Source of the DNA: Litomosoides sigmodontis
Lineage: Eukaryota > Nematoda > Chromadorea > Rhabditida > Onchocercidae
NCBI GenBank assembly: GCA_963070105.1
Contig: OY718808.1
Span: 8,598,398 to 8,662,397, forward strand
Reading direction: 5' to 3'
DNA: 64,000 nt
The position numbers and the translations under genes are program-made. Under the pieces are notes generated by a model. It did no database searches, was not told where the DNA came from, and saw only the letters and a list, made by a program, of their open reading frames with translations. This document shows, one piece after another, positions 17,001-29,682 of this stretch; the first letter of the stretch is position 1, and every line of letters begins with the position of its first letter.

Positions 17001-20000
17001 ACATTGGGATCGATTATTAAAGGAAGCCGGATTCAACGGTAGTCAAATTCGCATTTTGAGTAATTCAGTTCGTAAAAGCAAACGTATATGATTATGTGCC
17101 ATTTAAGCGTAGACTATTTTCGCGCAACCATCTAATTTTAGCAATAGCAGTGTAGCATAAGATTGATGTTTAATTCAATTCTAATTTATCAAAATAAATT
17201 CAATACCAGAAAATGCCACATAATATTAAATGATATAAAAGAATTGAATTGAATACCAATGATGTTTTGCGTACAACACGTAATATCTTTAATTAAAAAA
17301 TTTAATCCAAAAATAATTAATTACTAATTTGGTCCTGCTTACTCAGCACAGTTTACAATGATGATGATGATGGTATTTTTTCGTTTTTTTTTCCTTTTTT
17401 CTTTTTTTTTTTTTTTTTTTTTTAAGAAAATGAGATCGATCAATTATTTACGGATATTCGTGTAATGGCACTGAGAGGTATTTGGACAGAGAAGAATGTC
17501 ACAACCGAACCAAATTGGACATTTGGCCAAGCGTTTTTTTTTGTCGGAGCGCTAATTAGCACAGTCGGTTTGTGTAAATTTACACTTTCTTTTGTTCTAC
17601 CGTTTGCTCAATAATTGATCATTAATTGCATTTTATGCTTAATTAATGTTTTAAATCAATTTTTCCAAATCGTATAAAGATTTTTCATAAAGAATAAAGA
17701 TAAAGACTTTTTTTCCCATAAACAATTCCGCACAAAGAATTTTTCCAAATTTCAAATAGCAAATTCCAATCAAACAATAAATTTACATGTATAAATTAAG
17801 TAATTAATTTAGTAATTCTTTCTAGGTTATGGACGTGTGTTACCGCGTACACGTGAAGGTAAATTTTTTACAATAATTTACTGTCTGATTGGTATACCGA
17901 TGACGCTAGCGCTACTGTCGGCATTAATGGTGAGAATGAAGAAGCCAAGTGCATGGCTACGATGTACGCTTAATGCAAGGCTCGGTCATCTCTTTCACGA
18001 TACGCAAATTCAAGTAGATTATTTCGTCTTTAATGTGCAAAATTTGATGATAAATTTTTCAAGTAATGTCAAATTAAAAGAGAAAAAAACACGTACACGT
18101 AAAATGCTAAAATTCGTCGCGTGCCTTTAACGTTTTATTAATGAAACAAATATTTATAATTGCAATTGCATCGGTTTTTAACAGCAAATCATTCGTCCTT
18201 TTCCTTTGATCAATTAATCCTAATTGCTCCATTATTTTGCTCAGAAAAAACTACTTCATAACTAAAATAAATTAAAAATAAAATATCCAAATATTTCATA
18301 TCCTGAAAACGGCTATGAGTGAAATTTCGATTTTCGATTTAATAATAAGATGGATATTTTGGTAAATTTCACTTTTAGATATTTCATCTTACTTTTGTGT
18401 CAGCACTACTACTGCTGTTCGTCTTCATCATACCGTCGTATGTTTTCACAAAAATTGAAACCGATTGGGATTTTCTGGATGCATTTTTCTACTGCTTCAT
18501 TTCACTGACAACTATCGGTTTAGGTAATTTTTTCAACTTTGTTATTAGTCGTTCGTCTTCTTTCCGACATTTCCTGTTTTCTTCTGCAAATTTAGATTGT
18601 AAATTTGTTTTCTCTTAACTTTCAAATATTTCGTAAGATTTTGTTCAGACATATTATTAAAATGGTAGATGTTGTAACAGTTAACCTTGCAGGGGAATAT
18701 GTACCAGGTGATAAACCCGAACAGCAATTCCGAACTTTTTATAAAATCGTTGTAACAGGTAAGTAGAACTTTTATGTTCAATAGTAAAATTTAAATTTTC
18801 AATTTGTACTTCATAGTATGAAACGATGAAAGTTTTTTTTCCTAAAAGTATGAAATGTCACAGTGAACAGTAGCAATTAGAACACTTTTATTTCTATAAT
18901 TAATTAGCAAAAAATTTAATTTATCCATTAAATGTTTGACCTTTCATTATTTTGATTTTATTTTTATGCTTTTTTTTTCAAATTAATTATTGGAAAGTTT
19001 AGCTTACCTGATATTCGGTTTATCATGCATGATGCTATTTGTTGCAACGCTGTACGACGTGAAACAGATAAGTTTAAGTCGTTTCTTCTTGACAACGGAC
19101 AACGATTACATTAGTCCAACCTACAGCGATCACCACGAAACGTTTGCAATAAACAATGAGGTCTGATCAAATACCATTATTTTAAAGCATAAATTTGACA
19201 AGTTCAAATTTAAAAATAAATTAAAAAGTCCAAACTCAAAGTACTTTCTTTCATGTGTTTAATTTCGTCGATTCCTTCCTTTTGCTCTTTTGAAATCGTT
19301 GGACAGATCAAAAATTTTAAATAATTATTTTAATAAAAAATGCCCAATGAACTGGACCGAAGTTGCGAGAGTAAAAACATTATTCAAAATTTATAAAACA
19401 ATGAATTTATTGTTGTAATGTTTTTAATTAATTAGAAACGAGAAAGAAATTATCGTTGTAAATGTCTTTAATTAAGTAGTGAAATTTCACAGTTGCACAA
19501 ATTCAACATCGAATTTAAAAAATTTTCAATAAACACCGCTGGAAACAGGTAGAAAATGCTTTGAAATAATTTCAAATTCAATAGAATAATATTTCGATGC
19601 TTGAAATTGTAGCAGTTGTGAGACTAATTTGATAAGGAGAAGCAATCTAAGAGTGTAGAAGCGAAAAACATGGAGTTATTTGATAAAAATTAATTTAAAA
19701 CGCTTTGCTCAATCTTTTCACGGCTATTTTATGGTTCAGTGATTAGCGATTTTGTATGAAATTTACGAAGCGCTCCTCTCCTTCAACTTTTTGATGTTTA
19801 ATGAAAAGACAAAATATTTCTCAATTATGTTTTGAAGAAGAAAGCTTAAATTAAATTGTGTCAGTGTACCGCTAATTTTCACTGTCTTTCATTCGGATAT
19901 TTGCCGATAGTTGACAAAATTAGAGGTAAAAGTAAGGGAAAAAAAACGAAATTAAAGAAAGTTTTCTTTTTCAACTTTCTGCTAAATCAAATGAAAATGT

Positions 20001-20180
20001 TGGACAGTTAGCGACAGGTGGTTTGTTGATTCCTTCGTTTGTTTGTGTTGTTGTCTTTTTTTTAAATTTTCAAAAATTTTTATTTTGCAGAATTACGGAG
20101 TAACGACGAGCTATTCACGTCATACGAATGATTCACCAGTGACAGCATTTGAAACAGATGGCTTTTATCAGGGCCAATGA
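14047..20180 (+). CDS. Two-pore-domain K+ channel (TWIK/TWK family)
   Basis: K2P background potassium channel subunit with four TM segments and two pore loops. Firm exons: 16840-17038, 17427-17567, 17826-18013, 18379-18523, 18693-18758, 19003-19160 and 20091-20180 (all phases close, 328 aa). TM1 lies in the first of these. Pore 1 reads STVGYG across the 17567/17826 junction. Then come [12 protein letters not shown] (TM2), [14 protein letters not shown] (TM3), pore 2 TTIGLGEYVPGD, and [12 protein letters not shown] (TM4). The wording around pore 2 ([17 protein letters not shown]) is closest to vertebrate TWIK-1 and nematode TWK channels. Exon 17826 is ended at 18013 (CAA|gtagat), which keeps phase and matches loop length; the frame stays open beyond. 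A likely upstream exon is 14047-14126, possibly with a 26-nt exon at 14770-14795; the initiator ATG was not found. Intron 14127-16839 is unusually long here. Confidence 0.92.
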
Positions 20181-20450
20181 GTGGTATAGTACAGTTGTTA
20201 TCGACTAGCCCACTCGCTGTTCGCACACCGCATGAACTAATTGAAATGAGGCGATAATATTAATTGAAAAATGTACGGGTTTTAAATTTTAATTTGTTGA
20301 TGAAATTGCTTCAGAGAATGAATCGACAAATTGAAGGAGTAGCAAAATTAGGCGAGAAACGATTTGCATAAATAACTGTTAACAGAAATTAAAATGTTTC
20401 TTTCAAAAAAATTTCCAATTTAAATTAATTTTGATTTTATTAATTTTATG

Positions 20451-20456
20451 AATAAA
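20451..20456 (+). promoter_or_regulatory. Polyadenylation signal AATAAA of the K2P channel
   Basis: Hexamer 270 bp after the stop codon, with a second AATAAA about 10 bp further on. Confidence 0.45.
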
Positions 20457-23400
20457 ATATAATAAACGGTTGTTTTCTTCTCTTGCAAAATTGATCGAAT
20501 GTGTCTGACGTGCGTGACGGAAGTTAACAAACGTGATAGTACTTAACCTGAATTAAGCAATCATTTCGCCTTTTCTTTCATTATTTCATGCAATGCAAAA
20601 TTATTTATTTCGCACAATAAATTGCAAAGTGAAAGTTTGTCTCTTTCATTTGTACAACGAATGCTTAAAGTTCATTTTTTTTTCTTCCACTTCTCGCATT
20701 TATCATAAAGTGTAAAAAGTAAGCTTAAAAAATTTTTAGAATTTAAATGTATCTCAAAAATTGAGGTGTGAAACTAAATTTAATAGGATGCATAGGAGTG
20801 AATGCATTGCATACGCTAATAACAAAATGCTTACTAATTTGAAACTGTAAAGTTTGTTGATGAAACCACTCGGCGATCTTTTGTTTTTGTGCTATTGCTT
20901 TTGTTGTTGTTGAGCGAGCACTTTGATGACCGAAGCAATAACTAAATTCATTTTCCACCAAAAATGATCAAACTCTATGAAGCACTCCAAAAAGCAGCAA
21001 TCAAGGAATTAGCGGTGGATGAAAGGCCGAGGTGGAAGCTTAAAAAAGAAGCGAAATGACACCGAAAGGAAAAGAAAATAGGTTATTAATACTAGCAGTG
21101 AGGAGGGATGGGTTGGAGCGGTGTAAGTATCGTAGTTTGCGTAAGAAAACGATTTTTCTGTTGCTTCATTGCAGTAGCAATTAGCTTACTTTTTTTCATT
21201 GGTCATTTTTTAACGCCTAAATTCAGTCCACTTAGCCTCTCTCACTTAGCACAAAGGACAGATCTTAGAAAGAGAAAAAGTGAATTTCAGCGATTAAAAA
21301 CCAATTATTTCGTTCAGTGATGAAATAGCTTGCTGTATTAATAGAAAGATATTTCTGAAAAAAAATATTCCAAAAGTTCTGCTTGTTTAATCGATAATTT
21401 TGGAAATTACAATGAAGAAGATGTGGTTACTTCGAATTCTCTAATTGTTAGTAAAATTAATTGTGGCGAAACTAAAGCATTCATTTGCATAAAATTGCAA
21501 ATTTAAGAACGTAATTGATCAATTCATTGAAATAGAAGAAAAAAACAAAGGACGAATGTTTTGGAGTTACAAGTGAAAAAATAGCAATCGATTTCTTATC
21601 AATTGCTTGTAACTATTGTAATTTTAAGTGATAAAAGTGTAAACAGTTGCCAATGACATCTATTCCTCCAGTATGTTGCATTTGATAATTAAGAAAATTA
21701 AAATTTAATTTTTCCCTCTCGAACATTCTCATTTCTGTTTGCAGTTAAATTTCACTAAAATTTATTCATCAATTCCACAACAAGCACCCACAACAGCTTT
21801 GAATGATTCAGTTCACTGCAATTGCTAATTCAAGATATTCCTTAAAAGAAAAAGTAAGGGAGGAAGAGGTGATAATTATAAGTGAAACTATTCCACTTCA
21901 TTACCAACTCCTCCCATTAATAATTTCAGGTTTTTGCCCAAAAAATTTTCGAAATTGTTTCAAAGTATAAAGTAACGAAAAATTATTCCTAAAAAAAATT
22001 TTGCCTCAATTCATAAATAATTATTTTTTTGGAAAAAAAACATATTTATTAGTTTATTTTTATTTTATTGTAAAAAAATTTTCGTTTTGCAATGTTTAAT
22101 AGAACTTTATTCTTTAAAAATAATGCCAGCGATGCGATCAATTAAAATAATTGCTGTGAACGATTTTGATTTAAGAGGAAAATGACAGTTTCCTCGCTTT
22201 TCTTTCCTTTTTCTCTCTCTCTCTCTTCTTTCCTTTCGCCTTCTTTGGTTATTTGAATTAGTTGCTAGAAGGATAAAATTTGAATATTTAATTTAATTCA
22301 GTGAAATATCCAACAACAAAGGGTTGTACCGACAATGCACGATGGTACTGATAATAATGACGGGGGAAATAGAACATATACGATTGTACCGATAACAATC
22401 GGTAGAAAAGATAAGAGTGATTTCTTCTCATAAAAAAGGGCAACAGTGATTGGAATTGAGGAGTGGACGAAGCGATACGCATGGAATGGCTAGCGTTGTG
22501 AGCTGACCCACTGACCTTTCATTCTGCCTTACCACTTCACTCACTGGCCCCATCTCTCCCTATCTTTCTATCAATTTTGTTTTGTCGCTCAATTTGACAG
22601 AACTTTTCATTGATATAATAAATGATCTCACTGATTTCAGCTATTTTCAAAAGCGTGAAGTTATGAAAATTAACATCCCGTAAAAGTAATAATAACCATA
22701 ATTTTTAGTAATAACAGTATTTGTGGTTATAGCACTAATAATAATAGTAAGGGTAATAACAGTAATGATAATTGATAGTGATGACAATAATAATAATGAT
22801 AATAAGCAAATGGATAAATAATAAATAATAATGAAATATTAATAATAATAACAAGGTAGTAATAATGATCATAGTATTGATAGCAGTAGCAATTCTGATG
22901 ATATTATCAATTATTGTAATGACATTTATCTCTTATTATTATTGTCAGTATGCTTCTTATTATTATCAATATGTAGAAATGATGATAAAACATGAGAGTA
23001 ATGATAACTGCTATCCCTATTTCAGATTAATAGAAATTCAAATAATGCGAAATATTAATTTCGGATGAAAATTTCTTTGATTCACAACTGATTTAGTCTG
23101 ATAATAAATCGTGTAAATTTCGCAAAAAAAAAAAATATGCACAAAAAAATTGCGAAATTAAGTGATCCATCATAATTACACTTATCAGCTCGTAGTCTTT
23201 ACCTATCAACTTTTTCTTCCTTCCTCTATCCTGTTTCCTTCCAAGTTAAGTTCGTAATATCCTACCATTGTCTACATCACAACTTCTCGAAAATATCCGC
23301 AAAATATAATATTTGCTAAAATTTCACGAAATTTTTGAGGTGTAAAATTATCGAATTTGATAACTGTTAGTGGTAGAAATATTGGATTCATTGTAAGATT

Positions 23401-24237
23401 CTTATTTAGGTAATTATAAACGGGAAGTACAAGGATATGCTCAACTCAACGATATTTACTACTTACATTTCTGTTAAATATCAATCAGCAAGACGGTAAT
23501 TAAATTTTTTTTTTTGTTCACTTAACTTTTTGTAAATTTCCATAAAATTTTAACATAACGGCAAACATGTCAGAATTTTTTATCGATGGAAGTGAAGATG
23601 GAAGTGATTTTTTTATCGATGAATTGTGATGGACTATTTTCGCAAGTTATATTCGTTGTGTGATCATTGCTCGCTCAAAATAAGTGCCATTTTAGGTGTA
23701 ATTATTGATTGATCGATTATACTTATCTTTGGATATTTTATTGCAAATTTTCTCTCCAAATAACAATTTTATAGAGTAAATGATTTAAATTATCGACGGA
23801 AGTTTGGTTAATGAAGAGTTAGCTATTGGAGAAATATCTGATAATTAAAAAAATAAGTGATTTATTAACTGATATTTAAAAATATTTTAAAGCAGAGAAG
23901 CGATCAAAGTGATGCGTAAGTGCTAGCAAATGAAATTTGAAAAAACAAACTGGTTTGCACTAAGTATAAATTTAATTTAGGCTTTGTGCAACGATTTCTC
24001 TTCTGATAGACACGTTGTAAAATTGAAAGCAAATTTCAAAAAAAAAAAAAAAGGAGAAAAAAGAAAAAGGAAATAGAGAATGTCAATAAATTGAAAAATT
24101 TTTCGCTAAGGTATCAGTGCAGGCAGCTAATCAATTGTTATGAGAAATAAATTTTTGCAAAATTAATTTTTAAATTTAGTCAAATTGCAATTGCTCATTT
24201 TCCTAAAAGCAAAAAAATGCTTCAGTCAACCAAGTTT

Positions 24238-24240
<3 letters not shown>

Positions 24241-24285
<45 letters not shown>
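24241..24285. repeat. (TC)n microsatellite
   Basis: Uninterrupted TC dinucleotide run, about 22 copies. Confidence 0.95.
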
Positions 24286-24287
<2 letters not shown>

Positions 24288-26091
24288 TTGAGGTACTGGA
24301 GGATAGTCAAAAGCTGGTTGTTCCATAATGATAACGTATGATAAGAATGACGTTGGATTAATTCGCATACGAGAGAAAACGTAGGTGTTAGTTCAACAAT
24401 TACTTAGGCGTTTTTAAGTTTGGATAAAAGCGATCAAAATTAAGTTAAATTTGACCCTTTTTTTTTCTTACGAAATAACTCTAATAAATACTTTAAGCGA
24501 TAGTGAATAATAACATTTTAATTGTATGAACTGTAATGTAGCGAATGTTTTAACTGTAAGAATTGTATGAATACTATGTAGTGAACGAAGTAATTATTAC
24601 TCATTTAATTAATTTGTTCCGTACTTTAAAAATTCTTACATATATATATGTGAGATTCGACGTATGTCGACAGTTTAATTATTAAATAATACTATCAATA
24701 AATGAAATCCGACTATGCATGTGCAACTTTATAGGGAATTAATATGACTTGAAACTAACCGTTTCCAATAATTTCATTATTTTTCATTTTACCTAAAAAA
24801 GTAATGATTAATTATGCTGAAATTTCACAAATAAGAATTGTAAATGGAATACAAACAATAAAAGGATGAAATTTGCTAAAAAAAAAACATTTGGCTAAGC
24901 CTAAAATTAGGTTCGCCTAAACGGTTAGATAGAAAATATTTCCTTGGAGCGTGAAGTAATAGCTTTTTTTTTTTCATTTTCTTTTTAAACAAAATTTTTC
25001 AACGAGGAAGAAAGGTGTGGAGTAGAGAGTGGGAGGAGTGGCAGCAAAGTAAAAAATGTGAACTTTATTTTAGGCCTTTGAAGCCTTCGGCTGTTTTCCT
25101 TCGACATTCAGTTAGCTTCCGAAGAAATAAGTGTAGCACTCTCTGACCACAACGGTTCTGTCACTTCAACATTTCTCCTGCATTTTTCACCAAACACATC
25201 ATTTGTTTATTGGAAAAGAAAGACGAGCCCATTACACATATGTATTTCGATACAAAGATGTGTATTTAATTATGGAATTTAATTACTGAATTTTGATTGA
25301 ATATAAAAGCTACTGATTTCTCTTACTACCACATAATTCTCGCAATTCTCAGCTGTGGCTAAGTCAATGATTGCTTAACCGTACGATTGTATGAGCGCAA
25401 ATAGCGTTGAATCACACAACGGTAGCTCAGCGGTAAATCAAATTCGCCTATTGCTGGATCAGATGATGCGATCATGTGATATCGATATCGACCGTTGCTT
25501 AACAATGATCAGGGCGATGGGATGACGTGGCTCACTTAATTGATCGGTGATAAGCTTCATGATGATTTGATGATATAATGTGAAAAAGCGGGAGGGAGCA
25601 AGCGAACTGAAGCTGTCCCTCACATTTCAATTTTATTACAATTTGAGCATTCTTTCCTTTTTATTCTTTTCTTTCTCACTGGCAGTCCAGCAGAAGACTT
25701 TTGTCCATTTCGCACCATCACACCCACACTCCATAAATTATCTTCAGCTGGTCAGTTCGATCGATCGTCAGATTAGTGTGTGTCCTTCGTCGTCAACAAC
25801 CGTCATCGAGTCGGTCGGTCAGTCAATTGTAGTGGTTTTATTTTCAATTGATCGCTGACTAATCTTTGTTTCGTTTCATTTCATTCTTATTATTTGTTGC
25901 GTAAAAATGGCTCTGTTGAAGAAAACCAACTGACTGAAAATGCTTTTAATAATAATTACAAATAAATAACTATTAATAAACAATTTAATAATAATTAATA
26001 ATGGCAATAATAATAGCAATAATAATGGTAACAATAATGATAATTAATAATAATATTTAATAACAATGAATAATTAATAATAATAACTAAC

Positions 26092-26372
26092 AATAATAAT
26101 TAATAATAATAATTAATAATAATAATTAATAATAATAATTAATAATAATAATTAATAATAATAATTAATAATAATAATTAATAATAATAATTAATAATAA
26201 TAATTAATAATAATAATTAATAATAATAATTAATAATAATAATTAATAATAATAATTAATAATAATAATTAATAATAATAATTAATAATAATAATTAATA
26301 ATAATAATTAATAATAATAATTAATAATAATAATTAATAATAATAATTAATAATAATAATTAATAATAATAA
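26092..26372. repeat. 13-bp AT-only minisatellite, about 21 copies
   Basis: Head-to-tail array with unit TTAATAATAATAA, nearly perfect. It runs directly into the pure (AAT)n array that follows and is preceded by degenerate TAA-rich DNA from about 25.95 kb. The same unit forms an array inside the RCE1 gene near 38.15 kb. Confidence 0.95.
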
Positions 26373-26374
26373 TA

Positions 26375-27235
<861 letters not shown>

Positions 27236-27239
27236 GATT

Positions 27240-29682
27240 GTTTTTTTATTTGAAATATCGCAATACTTCCATTCATTTATTTTGAATTGACTTTTTATTC
27301 CCTCCCTTCACTGTTTGCTTTTCGCAGTGCATTTTCGAATGAATGCATCAAAGTATCATAATAAACGATCGTACGTCGCGATCAGCGCTGATCTCGCGCA
27401 TCACGTTGCAGTAACGATTGCTGCTGACGTGGTCGTACCTTCGATATACCATTTACTTGGCCGATTGATTCACTGCAGATTGCACGACCCCTCGCACCCT
27501 TTCGCGTTGATTTCAGTAGCGCACGAATGGTTCAGTGGGAGAATGACCCCTTCAAGCAATCCTCCTTTTGTCGTACAATCAATAATTACAAACTTTGTCA
27601 TTTGATTAACTTGACCTTTCGTTTTAAATGCCATCTAAATCTGTTGCCTAATCTACAGTTTCGTCATTGTTTTGTCCAATTTTAGATTAACCTACCAAAG
27701 AGTGAGATAACCTAGCATTTTGCGAAATTCAGCCTTTATCATTTATGTAATTTATAGCGGAACCAGTTGTCCATGTAATGTGTAACTTAATTTTTTATCT
27801 AATTTACAACTTAATCGAATGATTTTGTCTGTCCTATTTATTTTCTTATCTGATCGTGTGAAATTATCGTGCTCACTGACTTGCAGGAATTAGCTCAGAG
27901 GAGGACGATTTGAAATTCTTAATCTTCCTCAAAAAAACAAAATTCATTGAGAGTTTGATTTCGGTGAAATTTTCTCGATTTGTTTTGCTGCAAATTTAAT
28001 TCGAAATTACCCGTAGTAGCAATTGTTCGGTCAAGGAATATGTCCACCTCTTAATCGCATTCGCAATCTCTTCCAACCATTCCATTTTATCCCTTTCCCA
28101 TCCATTCGCCCTTTTTCTTTTCAGTTGTCATTTTTCGTTTTCCCAGCACAAGCAGCACTGATCAATGCGATGCATTAAATGTTGCGGTATGTTTCTGTAG
28201 AAATCTCATTTATGCAAAAATTTATTCTTTTAAATATAACGATTTCATGCTTACTAATTAGCTAATGAATTGCTTCTCTTCCAAGCTAATTCTCGGAGTT
28301 CTCATCAAAAAAGTTTTGTCCATTTCTTTCTGCTTCTTCCTTTTTTCTTCCTCATAGATTATCTAAAATTAAAATTCCGTATAAGCTATCATGCCAGTTG
28401 TGACATTTCAAACTTTTCGACAGTCTAATTTTCGAATTATTATTTTTTTAGAAATGTAGAATAATGCTAAAAAGAGTTATTTTTTAAGGAAGTTAGTTCA
28501 AAAGAAATTATCACTGCAAGAAATAGATTGACAAAAATATGAACATTGAAAAATATGAAAATTGAAATGAAGCAAACTATGAAATTGATAAAAAAAAATT
28601 GTGGAAATAAAGCTGAATACTTGGAACTAATTAATTACACGGATCAGTTAAGACTTGAAACTTCGTAGTGAACGAAAAAAATGAAGCGAACGGCGATTGC
28701 AGTCTTTTTCAAATGAGGCGCTCGTTCTCTCTCGCTAATTTTTCCGCCGCAATTCATCTATCTTCCTAACGGAGGAAGCAGTCATAAGAAAAAGGCATCA
28801 CGCATATATTTATATATATTTCAATTATCTTGTTAATTATAAGTATTTAATTTTGAATATTTCGCTGAGTTTCGATTTACGGAAACAACACGTGTTCATT
28901 TATGAGTGCAAACTGAGCTAAATGATCATTTTCTTTTTCACCATTTCCTCATCATATTACACTACTAATGATATTTGATGAATGAATTTGCCTAAATATT
29001 ACTAATTAGCTTAATTAAATACGTAAATTAGCAAAATTTTAGTAAAATATTTTTGCGATTAATTAAAATTTAAATTCCAAACTAATGGCGAAAATCAAAT
29101 GATTGTTAATCATTCACATGGTTTACATCAAAACTGCCCAATCAATAATTTTGTAATTATTTTTTAGAAAATTATAGAGAGAAAAGGGAGAGACAGAGGG
29201 AGAAAGAAAAATAGGGAAATTTTTGCTAAAAGCAAATGTTCCGTCGAAAATGAATGACATTAAAAGAACATTGATATTTTAAGTTTCTTTCAAATCTTTT
29301 GATTTATTACTGCACTTTCTGTTTGCAAGACTTACTTTACACAAAATCTCTTCTTTCTCAATTTTACACCTTTTCATCGTCTCCGAATTTTTTTTCGTTC
29401 TTTGTTGCTTTGCATAAAGCTAAAAAGATGTATACATAAATGCATCAAATTCACGATTTAATAAATTTCGATTGCAAGAATTATTCGTCATTTCATTTAT
29501 TAAGTTAGAAATTTTTGGATGCAATTATTTTCACTAATTGATAGATTATATAATTAGCATACTGTATGTTGGACGATAACTATGTTATAAATAGGCGCGT
29601 GCTTTTTCCCGTAAATGTGCAACGTATTTTAGCGTATGTAAATTCCTGCACTGTTATTTTAGCATCATATAATTAGCATACT
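27240..29682. other. Upstream region of KLHDC3, with a locally GC-richer patch
   Basis: No gene is supported. A 27366-27530 patch is richer in CpG and contains the perfect 14-bp palindrome GATCAGCGCTGATC (27380-27393). One 96-codon frame (27315-27605) crosses it but has no recognisable domain or splice partner. The last 140 bp contain a partial duplicate of the KLHDC3 start region. Confidence 0.45.
29549..29580 (+). repeat. Partial duplicate of the KLHDC3 translation-start region
   Basis: About 32 bp nearly identical to 29668-29699, which contains the KLHDC3 ATG and first codons; the copies are 119 bp apart. They share TATAATTAGCATACT and GGACGATAAC and differ in a 7-base core. The upstream copy has its own ATG (about 29564) followed by a short open frame unrelated to kelch sequence. 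Confidence 0.85.

Larger units (their letters stand above)
20181..25940. other. Gene-poor intergenic stretch
   Basis: No supportable exon chain on either strand. The few 60-90 codon frames here (for example 21108-21320 and 25580-25858) lack splice context or recognisable domains. It holds TAA/TAG-type low-complexity DNA near 22.69-22.87 kb and a TC microsatellite at 24241-24285. Confidence 0.5.

Noticed and set aside
25420..25490. tRNA-like A-box (GTAGCTCAGCGGTA)
   Set aside because: No B-box with GTTCGA at the right distance and no cloverleaf pairing could be drawn.
25580..25858. 92-codon frame with serine-rich C-terminal half
   Set aside because: No recognisable domain and no downstream exon; more likely non-coding sequence.
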